This document shows positions 26,701 through 39,700 of a DNA stretch of 64,000 bases, piece after piece. Position 1 is the first letter of the stretch. The number at the start of each line of letters is the position of its first letter. The position numbers and the translations under genes were made by a program. Below the pieces are notes generated by a model. The model searched no databases. It saw only the letters and a program-made list of their open reading frames with translations, and had not been told where the DNA came from. The DNA is taken from contig OU862928.1 in the NCBI GenBank assembly GCA_917880885.1, forward strand, positions 7,893,721 to 7,957,720, read 5' to 3'. This stretch comes from Limnephilus marmoratus (taxonomy: Eukaryota; Arthropoda; Insecta; Trichoptera; Limnephilidae).

Positions 26701-29700
26701 ATAAAATTTTATGTTTAAAAAAATTATATGTTTATTGCGAATTATAAAATTTCAAAGCGAAATCTTAAACTTAAACTTAGAAAGGTAATGAAATATCATT
26801 ACCTTTCTAAAACAGTTTTTAGATTTCGGAAGCATTCAGAAACACTAAATTTATTTGGATTTTTTTGCAATGTTGAAATATTTTGACCTTCGGAAAAAAT
26901 AGTACGAGACCGGAGTGGTTAAATAGTGAATCTTCGGTATTACTATTTTTAGTATTCCTACAAACATAGCCATAATGATAACATGCGTGGGGCATTTCAG
27001 TGACCCCTCATGGTAATAAGTTTTGTTTTGCATCCTTGGCAAGTCGCAGATTAATGTTCTATTCTTCTACTCCTCCAGGTTCGTCATCTAGCGGATTATT
27101 CACAATATCACGAGACCTCCTGAACAAGGTGGCCGCGTTGAACGCCGTCCGCTCCGTACTCGAGGGAAACCTGCCATCGGCGCACATGGACTTCAACAAG
27201 CGCCTACGTAACCTCGGCCCCAAGTTCGTGGAAACACTCTTCTGGGCCTTGACACCTGTCCTAACCTCCAAAACACTATCAGCCGCTGATATGACGAACA
27301 TAAAACACTTCTTATTGCATCTGGCAGCGTCGGAACACCCCGTTTTACCGGACGAGATCAACAAATTCCTCGCTCCGAGTAAGATACAAGTGTTTGACGC
27401 GGATGAGTTGGAATGCATGTACAGGGATTTGGATTTGAACAGCCCCGAAGAACTTCCGTTGGAATTGCTCAGTACGGATTGGCACACTCCGGATTTCAAC
27501 ACGCGAGGAGTGCCAGAGCTGGAGATGGGGTGTCTCCGCCAGCAGCTGATGGACGCCACTACGGCGGACAGGATACGGGAGTGCCTGGTGGACTTGGCCA
27601 GGACTAATCCGGTGCAGCCGCTGTGGATGGTCAATCCGCAGTGGAAGCTTCCGGCTCCCATACAGACTTTGGTCATGTCGCTGCCACGGTCCTTCCTGCA
27701 GGTACAATTAAACTACATTAATCCCTCAAGCCTCGGACTCATTTTGTCTGAAGGTCAAAATATTTCCGCTTTGCAATAAAATTCAAATAAATGTAATATT
27801 TCTGAACGCATCCGAAAGCTAAAAACTGTTTTTGAAAGGTGTTGAAATATACAAAATAAACATATAATTTTTGAAATATAAAATTTTTGAATATAAACAT
27901 AATAAAGTTTTAAAAATGGCTCACCTAACATTTTTTCTATCAGTCTGATAATGAAATAAAAAAATTAGGTGTTGTTGATTTTGAAATGATAATATATGCG
28001 TAGTTCCTACCGGAATGTCATTTATCCAGTTCCTACCCTCCCTAACCATTTCACCTTGCTGAAGAAAGTATTTGAAAATAGAACAATAACAGCAACTGAA
28101 TTGATGTGCATTTTTGTGAAAAAACCAGAAGACTTGGAACATTTGAAGGAACTGGTTGGTGTCATTCTTATTAGGGAACGTACCCATACTACATGACCCA
28201 TTCAGGGGGGTCTTCAAAATACCACGCTTGGTACAAATGAGCGGCGGGGGGCTTAGGTTTTTAATTATTTATGCATTAAACCGCTTACTCGTTAATACGG
28301 AATATTTTTTTATTTAAACAGTTAGATTTAGCTTTATTATTACGAAAAGTGAGTATTTATGTCGGGGGAGACCAAAAAACATACAAAAAATATGCATTTA
28401 ACATTTTAATTTTGTTAAAGTGAATTCACTCACGCGGTAAATGCCATTGTTTATTCATCGTTTTTATTTTAACATTTCACAGACAAGCCATCAATGCTGC
28501 CAATCATAGAAAAAATATTTTTGCGTAAAACAAAGTGAATGCATTATTGACAAGTTTGTACCTGTATTTATAACAGTAGAACATGGAAAGAAATGTATTA
28601 GAATAATTACACAAACCCGCTAGACAAACCCTGCTTTGCCAAACAAACCATTCAAAACCTGGGATGTTTTTTAAAATTATGATGAAATGCTAGTTTATTT
28701 TAGAGAATTTATTTTATAAGATTGGTACTTCCGACAAATGTCATATTTGATTGTCCATTAGCTAAAAAAGGAACATTCCGTATTATCTGTGCATCAAACT
28801 TCGACAACACGGACGTTCCGTATTATATTTTTATTTTATTTTATTATTATTGTACAACAGAATAATTCCAATTACAGTACAATTTAGTTACCCTATCAGC
28901 ATTTAGGCAAGTGACTCTTTAATAATATTTTGAAGGCATATAAAGAAGAATCACTTACATCCAAATGGTTTGCAATTTCATTTAACAGCACCATTCCCCT
29001 CGTCATGCTATGCTTTGCCAAGACGTCTGTTCTGCCGTTCGGTACTTTAAATAAGTCATGATGTCGACTTCGGCTGTAGTGGTCTGGTACATATAAATCA
29101 TAGCATCCCAAGAGAACTGGGCTATTGATGAAATTGTTCCAAATTTTGAAAGACAGAATAGCAAGACTTGCTTTCCGTCTAGTTTCTAGACTCACAGAAT
29201 CAGTTTCCTCAAGTAAGTCAATATGGTGCATGAACCTTGGATAGGTTCCATGCTTCCGCATATAAACATACCTGAGGAATTTCTTCTGGATTTGTTCTAA
29301 CATATCAATGTACTTCTGGTGGTAAGGTGCCCAAACATCGCTCGCGTACTCCAGCTTGCATCTCAGTATGCCATCAAATAACGCTAGCATAGCTTCTTGG
29401 TTATCAAACTGCTTACAAGTCCTAATGATGAACCCAAGAAGTTTAGCAAGATTGAGTGAGCTGCGATATATGGTAAGAGAATTACAGTTCGGGATCAAAG
29501 ACGACACCGAGATCCTTCACGGATTTTACACGTGATAACGTTTCACCTTTTATTTTATAATCGTGAACTATAATGTTTTTACAACGAGTGAAGGATGTTG
29601 TGACACATTTCTTTGTGTTAAAATGTAATTTGTTTGCCAACAACCATTCAGATAGTGCATCCAGATCAGTTTGCATTTTAAAGCAATCTTGTTGGCTTAT

Positions 29701-32700
29701 TTCCATCATAATTTTAAGGTCATCAGCAAATAGTAGACATTTGCCGTTCCTAACACAGTTTTGGATGTCATCTATAAGTATTAGAAACAACATAGGTCCG
29801 AGGTTAGACCCTTGAGGTGGACTAACTGCATATTTTCCAATAATATATTTTATAGTTCTTGTCTAAAAAGAGGAGAGTACAGCGTTGAAAGCCACTAACA
29901 AACAATAGCGAACTACCAATAAATCACCACCTTTCTGGGCATGGTTACAGACTTTTCTGTACACCTTCTTTTGATTGGGATCTAAATATAGATGATGGTT
30001 CTGACAATTTCCCCAAATATACTTTTCATGATGCATCCCCGCGATGATGGTTAGATGACAGTTAGTTATTTTGTTTTTTATTTGTTTGTCAGGACTTTAC
30101 GTACATCTTGCTGGGCAAGGCGCGCCAGCACGCGGAGACAGGGGCCCACGAGCTGGCCATCGAGCTGCTGCTCATCCTGGAGTCGGAGGCCAAGAACCAG
30201 CTGAGCCTGAGTACGGGCAACAACCCCACCATGTACAAGCTCTACAAGCTGGTCGGCTGGGAGGCGCTGCTGTCTCAAATTACGCAGGTACCAGACTAAT
30301 ATACTCTTCCATGTCCAGTCCGTCTTCTAGTCTCCAGCTTTGTATATAGATCTACAGACTTCCCCCTTGGCAGTTTAAGCCTGGCTTCCATTTCTGCTTT
30401 AACCCTTCAAAAAATGAAAAAAATATATCCGTAACCTATTGCCAGACTCGGTTGGCGCGTAAAATTTCCGATTCTTCCCGAATATTGTAAATATACCATT
30501 ATATTGGTTATTTTTCATCCTTCTGTAAAAACAAAAATTGTTCTAAAATCTAGATAAAATAATCTTTCTAATGTGTATATTAGAAATCAACAATTTTGTT
30601 TCTTAATATTTAAATTTTGATATTGAAAATGTAAATTGGCTAAAAAAAACATACCTGCGGTTTTTCTCCAATAAAGTATGTAAAATAAAAATCACTTGAA
30701 CTTTCAAATACAGATTCCTTTTTTCAAGTAAATTTGCAATAGAATTGTCACTTCACTTTTTATCACTTTCATACATTTTTATTTTAAAAATAAATGTTAA
30801 ACATTGTTGTTTTGGTTGAGCGTCGCAAAAGTTAAAGTATATTGTTAATGTTTTAAAAGTTTATTTTTTGAATTTTACAATGTCCTTCCGAAAAAAAATC
30901 ACGATTCACGTATGCCTTAGGCATTTATATAATGAATTTATATCACTTTTGTAAAATTCTTGCAAACTTTAATGTATTTTATAACGAAAGCACGAGAATC
31001 GACAAAATAACCTCAAAAAAACACTTCATTTTGATCTCAACTATTCACGTAAAAAAATGAATATGCTGTAGTTATATTTCGCAAATTCAATAGTATATAG
31101 ATCATACTCGATCACAGTGTTAAAAAAAGACAGAAACAACAATAAAACACAATAAAAACATTCCAGTAAGAATCATGTTTTGACAACAAAATCCAAACTG
31201 ACTCCCGAAAAAATGGCAAAACTAACATGAAATGGGGATGTGCGATATTTTTATTCGAAACATGAATCGATTGTCGAGCGAAAGCGGGGTCAGTTGATAT
31301 TTATTCGCACAAAATGTATGTTCTGTTTAAATGAAGTTCTACAAATTAAACTCGATAAGAATAAATAAGTTCTTACGTAATATTAATAAAATAAAATGGT
31401 ATATAATTATAATTCGAATACGACATACATTCAACGGTCATTTCGGAGTTATTGCCTAACAAATGGTATTGCCGTTTCTCTACGGCCGCGCTGTAGGCAG
31501 AGAAGAATTGAAAGACAACTCGTATCATGGCACACACTACTTGCTTCAAACAAAAGCGTTATTCAGTAAAAAGTATTTTTTTTATTTTTTATTTAATGAA
31601 ATAAAACAATAACTTTGTTTAAAACCATGGTATTTTATTTTTTTTACGAACTGGTAAAACATTTAACTGTAAATAAATAATAACTGTGCGAGCATAGTAT
31701 ATTTAAAAAAAATACATAAAGAGGGAGACAATTTAAAATAACACAAAAGATTAATGAGATATAGATTACCCATAAATTATATCAAAGGAACAATATATAC
31801 AGATTATAACATATTTTATAATTACTCAGATTAATATTTTGACCCAATTAAAATATAAAAATAATTACGTAAACACATAAATGTGAAGCTAATGAATAAC
31901 GAACAGTGAGCAATGAACAACAATCTTTCAATGAAAGAATAAATGTTTCACAAATAGTATGCAAAACTATTACATCTTCATTCGTGACTAGACTACTAGA
32001 CAGTTACATTTTCATTCGTGCTATATTATAGCAATGATAAATTTAAAAATGGCGAAAAAATTACAAGAAAACTAACGAGTTAAAAATCTTTACAAAAGGT
32101 GAAAAAGATTTTTATATTTTTTTTATTTTGATATAAAGAATATGAGTTACATTTATGCATATATATTTTCCAAAATATTATATTTAAGGTCATCATTGGT
32201 CATTATGTCGTATCAGGAAAGAGCTCTTGTGCCTTTTGTGTGTGTATATATATACATACCAGCTGACCCGGACACGCGTTGCTGTGACGCGAAATCGGAA
32301 CACAACGCCATCTACTGGATAAATATCCAACCTAGATAACCAAATGTTTTGTCGGTAATTTAACTCACATCGCCATCTGTTAAAAACTTATGGAACTTAC
32401 AAATAATTACAAAGCATTGTCCTATAACAAACATTTATTGCGCAATATTGAGGTCAATAATCGAGATAAAAACAATCCTATCCTTTATGTTGGACCAAAT
32501 TACACACAGAAAGCCAAATTTCATCAAAATCGGTTAAGTAGTTTTGGAGTTTATCTCGTACAAACATCGTGACACGAGATTTTTATGCATATAAATATAA
32601 AGAAATATGTTAAAGAGGCCATACCTAAGGTTCCTAGAAAATTTATTTAACAAGGTTCGCTCATAGCGGTCCAGTTGGAGCCCGAAAGGAAGGATCTATT

Positions 32701-35700
32701 TCACTTTTCACTAGTTTTATTATATTATATTACTCTTTGTGCAGTTGCAAAATACTTTATCTTTATCCATGTTTAAATTTTGCTTTCTTCGGAAAAATAT
32801 ACGTTTTATTATAAATAAATTATACTATTCCACTTAGCGTTGATGAAAAGAGCTTGAGCTATTTTGTATGGGGAGGGAACGAAATGGGGAAAAGGAAGGT
32901 GGCGAAGTTTCTGGCCACTTGCACGCTCACCAAATACAGCTGTAGCCATTTCAAGCAACTTTTCGATTCTGATTGGTGGTCTTTTATGACTATCAGCAAG
33001 GCGATATATTATTGTAGGGCAAATATTCTTGGGATTTTCTCTTTTATTTCGAACAATTGTTTTAATATAGCTAATATATAGTATAAAATTATCAACGTAT
33101 TAGAAATAAATAATTGCAAATGCATTCAGAGTAGCTTGACTGAAATTGTATTCCAGTAAATTCAAATCTTCCAGTGGATAATGGACTTCAAGCAACATCA
33201 CGACTTTCTAGCAAATCACCGCTTTACCTCCTCGATGAGCTAACCTTGTTAAATATATTTTCTATGAACCTTGGTCTATGCCATAAGACAAAAAACAATT
33301 AGCCATCGTAACCACCAGGACGTCCTGTGCGAAGGATACCAGAATTTTATAAAAGATATGATTTATTCGAGCCATATGAAAGGAAAAGAATGTTATAAAA
33401 ACAGTGTAGCAGATCACAATAGATTCATGTATCCATCACCTAAGCGTATATGGATGATCACAACGTTAATAAGAAATCAATTGTGTTAGTATTTTATCAT
33501 AACTCATTCGACACCATAAGTATGAACACTTCAGACATGTTTAATCCCAAAAGTTTTGATCTCTTTTGCGTTCGGAAAAAAAAAATTGACTGAAAAACAA
33601 ATAAAACTTGCCATCAAAACAAGAAACTTACAAAAGTAAACCCACAACAACGGCCTAGATGATAAAAGTCATAATTTCACTAAACAAAAAAATTTCAAAA
33701 AGAGCCTGTAACAAAATGAAAGGAAATATTGGTTTTTGGTAATACATAAAAATTATGCAGCTAGATTCGGAAAAGAAACTATGGAAAAATATCGTAGGGC
33801 CAGTTCTTATTTCGTTGTCAATATCGAATTGACTATCGACAGCACAACCGTGCTCGGGAAATCGACATGAAATCGTCGTCAGTTAAACTTATCGATCCGC
33901 TAGATTTGACCGTGCTAGGGCTTGTGATCGTTCTAATGTGCAGAAGGCCAACAAAACTACTTGAGAGTTGAGAGTAAGTACGTGAATCGCAGGGAGCAAT
34001 GTTGACGATAACTCGATAACGTTGATAAGAAGCATTCATTGGACAAACTAATTAATTCAAACCTCGCTCCGTTGTAGCAAAATTTTCCTCAAGAGAATCA
34101 CGACGGGCGGTCTAGTGACGATTATATAGCGTTAACATGTGCAAAGAAGATGCTGTACCGCCTATGGGAGGGAAATATACGCAAAATAAGCCATCCAGAT
34201 GTCAGTAAACAACAATACATGATCAGTATCAACAAGTAGAAACCACTGTAACCCTAGTCCACACAAAATGAATATTCAGTCAGATTTATTTACGTTTGAA
34301 AAACTAATAAGACTATTTTCTGCCCACACCACGGTCGCCGCTTTAAATACTATCATACCTGCAAAACTAAACGCAAGTATGATAGTATTTAAAACATGGT
34401 TCTAAGCAGAGTGGTACCTCACAGAGCTCACAAACATAAACTGTTCTCTTTTCAACCCTGTTGCGGTCGGTGCACCAAATGCACCGTAATCGCCGTTTCT
34501 TCATTACCGGTGGAGGTTGTTGGTCATTTGTCTCAGTTTGTGAGTCAGTAGTTGTGAAATTGGTCATTAGGAAGTGGTTACCAGGGATGAGGCGGGCAGG
34601 GTTGGAAAACTGGTCAGTCACTAGAAGTCGTCTCGGCATCGGACGCTGTGCCAATAGGAGGTGCTTGTCTGCCAACTCCATTACGAGCTTCGTCCTAAAC
34701 ATTAAATTAGTTTCGTCCGATAGAGACGACTGGCGATACATCACAAGAGAGTTGTGAATACTCACGTTGAGCAGACGCTTGAACATCTTGTGGTACCACT
34801 TAATGCACCTCTTGCGTTCAATCAAGTAGGGTTCCAGCATCTGATCTTTTTTGTCAATACCTCCCATGTATTTATTATAATCTCTGACAACCTTCGGTTT
34901 GTATATATTCGATCTACCCCTAGAAGGTCCAATTTCCATTTCCGAGCCATGATAAGTCGATATTGTCGTCACCTTTTTCTTGTCTTGCCACGATAGTACG
35001 GCGACATCACCAGCGTGACGACCGAAGTAATGTCCGTCCGCCATGTTGATGCGACTAAATTCTGGTGGAACATTGGCTCTGTTAGGGCGCAATGTCCCGA
35101 CGCAGTCAGTCTTATTTCTCTTGAGGAACCTAGCTAGTAGAGGAGAATTGAACCAATTGTCCATCCAAAGCGTGTAGCCCTTATTTAATAGCGGCTTTAT
35201 TAGCCTCAGAACTGTGGAAGTTGATTTCAAGACCCCCGATGACGAATCACTTACATCAGTTGTTTTACCAGTATACACAAAGAACGACCACAAAAAGCTA
35301 GTCACGGAATCACAAAGTTCAAAAGTTTTTATTCCGAATTTAGCAGCCTTTGTTTTGATGTATTGCTTCATACCTAATTGACCTTTCCATAATGTTAGGG
35401 ACTCGTCAATTGAAACGTTTTGGCTTGGTACATAAAGTTCTTGAAATTTGGCATTCAAGTGCTTTATTATAGGTAATAATTTAGAAAGTTTCATGTCTTC
35501 AGGGCTAGTGTACGTCCTATCATTGTCGTTGTAGTGTAAACACTTCGATAACTCACAGAACCGCTTGAAAGTCAGCAATTTCCTGAACGCACTAGTTTTA
35601 AACACCCAATGGGTTGAGAAACATGAATTTAATGTTGGCATGCGAACAATGCCTAGCATCATGAAAAATGCAAATAAAATCAAAATCTCATTCCTGTCAG

Positions 35701-36755
35701 TGTTCTTCCATGTTAGGCTTAGGCTATCATGACGCCGAGCGTCTAATGCATATCTATTTGTCTCTGTTACAATAACATCAAGAATATCATCCGTCCATAT
35801 AGCTCGAAATGCGTCATATGCACTATTATAAACAGCGGTAGGCCCTGACCTCTCGGGCACAAACGTTTCCCTTTGACCGGCATATGTACTGATGCCAGCC
35901 CAAGAGAACTCCGAGGCGTTCTCATCATCCGTCGAAAAATGAGCACCGGTATCCGAAAGGGAGTCATCCACTTCGTCACCATCTGCCTCATCTGTTGACG
36001 GATAATGAGAACGCGCTGGCAACGGTGCACCTCGCGCTTGACGAATGCGCCCACCGCGAGCCGCACGGGTGGTTTGGGCCCGAGATAAGGCCGAGAGCTC
36101 GGGAGGTACCTGGTCATCCGTACTATAAACCTCATTTGGTAAATTTCCGGATACCCAGTTATCTCCCGCTCCAACAGGACGTACCCTATGGCGGCGTTGC
36201 CGAACGGCGTCGCGGACGATGTTGCCGCTTTCAGGTCCACCTCCACGTCCATTTCCTCGGGCGCGTCCGTTTCCGCGGCCGCGACCGCGCCTACTTTGGT
36301 GTGATGTGACGCCTGTAACGCCCCGTGACGCCTCTGGCGGAGCAAGGAACGGGAACTCTAAAAATAATGGTAGAAGATATAAAAAAACATTATTTTTTTC
36401 GTAAATTTTTGATGCTAAACAGAGGTAAATATATACACATATATATGTAAAAATGAATATATGTACACATAATTTATATATAAACATACCATCTGCGCGG
36501 CTGCCGGTCGCTTGGCCAGCTTCACTGCCACTGACTTCTGGCATCAATTCTGAAAACATAATAAACTATTAGAATGCAAGCACATAATTCAAAATATATG
36601 TCATCACAAAAAAATTATATATTTATATAAATGTACCGTCTGCGCGGCTGCCGGTCGCTTGGCCAGCTTCACTGCCACTGACGTCTATGACCATCATTTC
36701 TGAAAACATTATAAGCTATTAGAATACAAGCACATAATTCAAAATACATATCTTC

Positions 36756-36790
<35 letters not shown>

Positions 36791-39700
36791 TATATATAAA
36801 TGAATGTACCATCTGCGCGACCGCCGCTCGCCTGGCCAGCTTCGCAGTTACTGACGTTTGTCATCAATTCTGAAAATATAGAAAACTATTAGAATGCAAG
36901 TACAGAACTCAATATACATATTTTCATAAACAAAAATGTGCTTTAAATTGACCATTTATTATTACAATAATTTTTATTAGCGCTCATACCGTTATCCGTG
37001 GTATCGACAATGATTTTCACCATTCCCTCATCCGCCGTCTCAGTGAAAAATGTAGACGACTGTAAATAAAGCAGTTATATTATTATTGTATATTATTCAC
37101 CGTACATGTGCAGAGTTAAATAAAAAAAATTAAGATTTACCTCTTTGAAAACTTCAACCGGGTTGACTTCCTCATTCCCTTCGGCTTCGTCTTCGCTGCT
37201 GGTAGGATAATAGTGGTTGCCTTCCAATATGAATTCCAATATATCGGTCGGCGGAGGTGCGTCGTTACCGCATTTCCAAATATTCCTAATGTAATTATAA
37301 CAACAACGAGTTTTATATTCCATCGCTGAATTTTAGTAGCTAAAATTTTTTTACGAATTGATATCTATATACTTATAAAATTCAAAATATGTATTTTTCC
37401 ACGTATTTATTATATACAATAATAATAATATTTAAATAATAATAAATATTTTGTTATATTATAATAAAATTTCAATTAAAATTAATTATTAAATTAAAAT
37501 TTAGTTCCACACAATAAATACATACAATTATTCGAATTATCTCGCTTCAATTTATTTGGTGATCCCATCACTAGTGATTACGATTCTTAAATGTCAAGCT
37601 CGTTTGAAACATTGGTAAATTTTCATGTTCGACATGATAAAAACAAAGAAATCTTTAAAAATACTTTGAAAAGGCACACTTGTTTTTTTTTAATATTGAA
37701 AAGAAATATATGCTTCTACGATATGCATAAAAATATCCATCAAATACAGGAAATTCAATTAGTAACGATGAATTTAAAAATGAATTTGCAATGATTTCAA
37801 AGATTTTTGATTTTCGAAATGAGATTACAACATTATTATATTTCCAAAACCAACGAAATTTAACAAAATCACATAGACAATATATTAATTAACAAATACA
37901 AGTTAGCTTACCTGGACATTTCGGTTTGTTTTATGACAAAAACTGTTGTTGGGTAGTGCCGAGCTGTCAAAGTCACCGTGAGTCACAAATTGGCGCGAAA
38001 TAAAACCGTTATTTACGATCGGGATATTTCAATATCTGAGCAAGTTAGCTCATATATCCGAAAGGCAATGAGAAGCATTATTTCTTTCTCTTTCTAACAC
38101 AAAAGAAAATACATACATTCGAATCATAGAAAGAGAGATATCTAGCTTTTAATAATGCACGGTCGCCAGGGACAATCTGGGTCTCGTGCGATTATAACGG
38201 CATATGATGTATTGGGACAACTAGGGTCTCCTGTGATTAAACGGGTTAATCCCTCAAGCCTTGACCGTATTTTGTGAGAGGGTCAAAATATTTCCATTTT
38301 GTAATGAAATTCAAATAAATGGAATATTTATGAATGTATTCAAAAACTAAAAACTGTTTTGTGAAGGTGATGAAATACGCTTTAAAATTTTATAAATGTA
38401 AATAAAAATATACAGCCTTACAAAAACGCTGTGAAAATTTTATTCAATTGATAAGCGACCGTGGATGTGAAAATATTACTAATTAAAAAATGACCAAATT
38501 TTTTTTTGGAAAGATGTATTATACAAGGTGTCCGGAAACTCGTAGTACAAGCGGGAAACTGGAGAATCCACATCATATTTGGAGTCGATTTTGTGGTTTA
38601 ACTTTTTTTGATTTGAGCTTTCGTTTTCGAGTAAATCGGGTCCGAAGTTGGAATTTTTTAGGTTAAATTTGAAAAAATTTTTCACTAGGGGGTTGATTTC
38701 AGCTGTGTAATGTCTTATAAAATGCAACGAAGGGTAAACCGGGCTCAAAAATTTTTTTAGTCCTTTAGTTGCCGAAAAAATGGAAAAATAGAAAAAAAAT
38801 AATATTAAAATCGAAATGCTTAGATCGAAAAAAATAAGTTTTTTGGGTTCTCTAGGTGATGTAGATTCACCAGTTTCCCGCTTGTACTACGAGTTTCCGG
38901 ACACATTGTATACATGCATTGATTACACAGCCAGAGGGGGTTGTTTATCTATTGTATATAGGGATTGCAATCCCGCAGCTAATTCAATCCCGCGGGATTG
39001 ATATGCGGGATTGCTCAATCCCGCGCGGATCCCGCGGGATGCCGCATCTTTGAAATAATGTTATAAGTTTTAAAATCAAATTGAAACTACAGATTTTTTA
39101 AGTTATAAGATAAAATTGAAACTACAGATTTTTGGGTAAAAATCAACTTTTATTTAACATTTCTTACATTAAGCAACAGAAATTAATTCTTTTGTATTAA
39201 TTAAGTTTTCTATTATCTAAGTAATTAGTAATCTGTTTTCTTAGATTCATCTTTAAATAATTGGCATAATTTAATAGTTTTGTTTAATTTTACAATTACT
39301 CCTTTTATATTTTTAATTCAGTCTTATTCATATAATAACTAATAATTAAATCACAACTTTCATCTAAGAAGATGCTACTATTATTACTATAATCTGTACC
39401 ACTATCCTTTTCCAACATAAACTTCACATTCCAAATGCAACCTCAATTAAAGTAAAACCAGGGCCTCCACACAAAAAAACATTAAACATACCGATAACTC
39501 ATATCTCATACGGGCAAAGAAACTTTAAGTACTACGCAACCAAACTATATAACTACATGCCCACCACACTGAAGCAACTACTAACTACAAAGACATTCAC
39601 AAAAAATACATCAAAGACTGGATCAAACAACAAGGTATTCAATTTACTCAAAACATTATAACACATAACCAAACATAACCAAACACAAACATTAAAAAAA

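Larger units (their letters stand above)
34367..38249 (-). mobile_element. piggyBac element (5' end defined, 3' end not found)
   Basis: Read on the minus strand the element starts TTAACCCGTTTAATCACAGG at 38249, a piggyBac-type terminus, and runs through a 5' region and a six-exon transposase gene to its stop at 34367. The TTAA (38246-38249) is shared with a repeat also present at 27716. A first non-coding exon may end at 37912 (GTAAGC donor). The other TTAA end should lie below 34342 but I could not identify it. Antisense to INTS8 in intron 7. Confidence 0.75.

Noticed and set aside
30399..38249. TTAACCCTTC at 30399 as the missing end of the piggyBac element
   Set aside because: Only the first seven bases match the 38249 terminus, and the implied element would have about 4 kb of non-coding sequence beyond its stop codon.
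38822..39001. Short coding frames over the mariner-like MITE ends
   Set aside because: The same peptide appears on both strands because the terminal repeats are inverted copies; not a gene.
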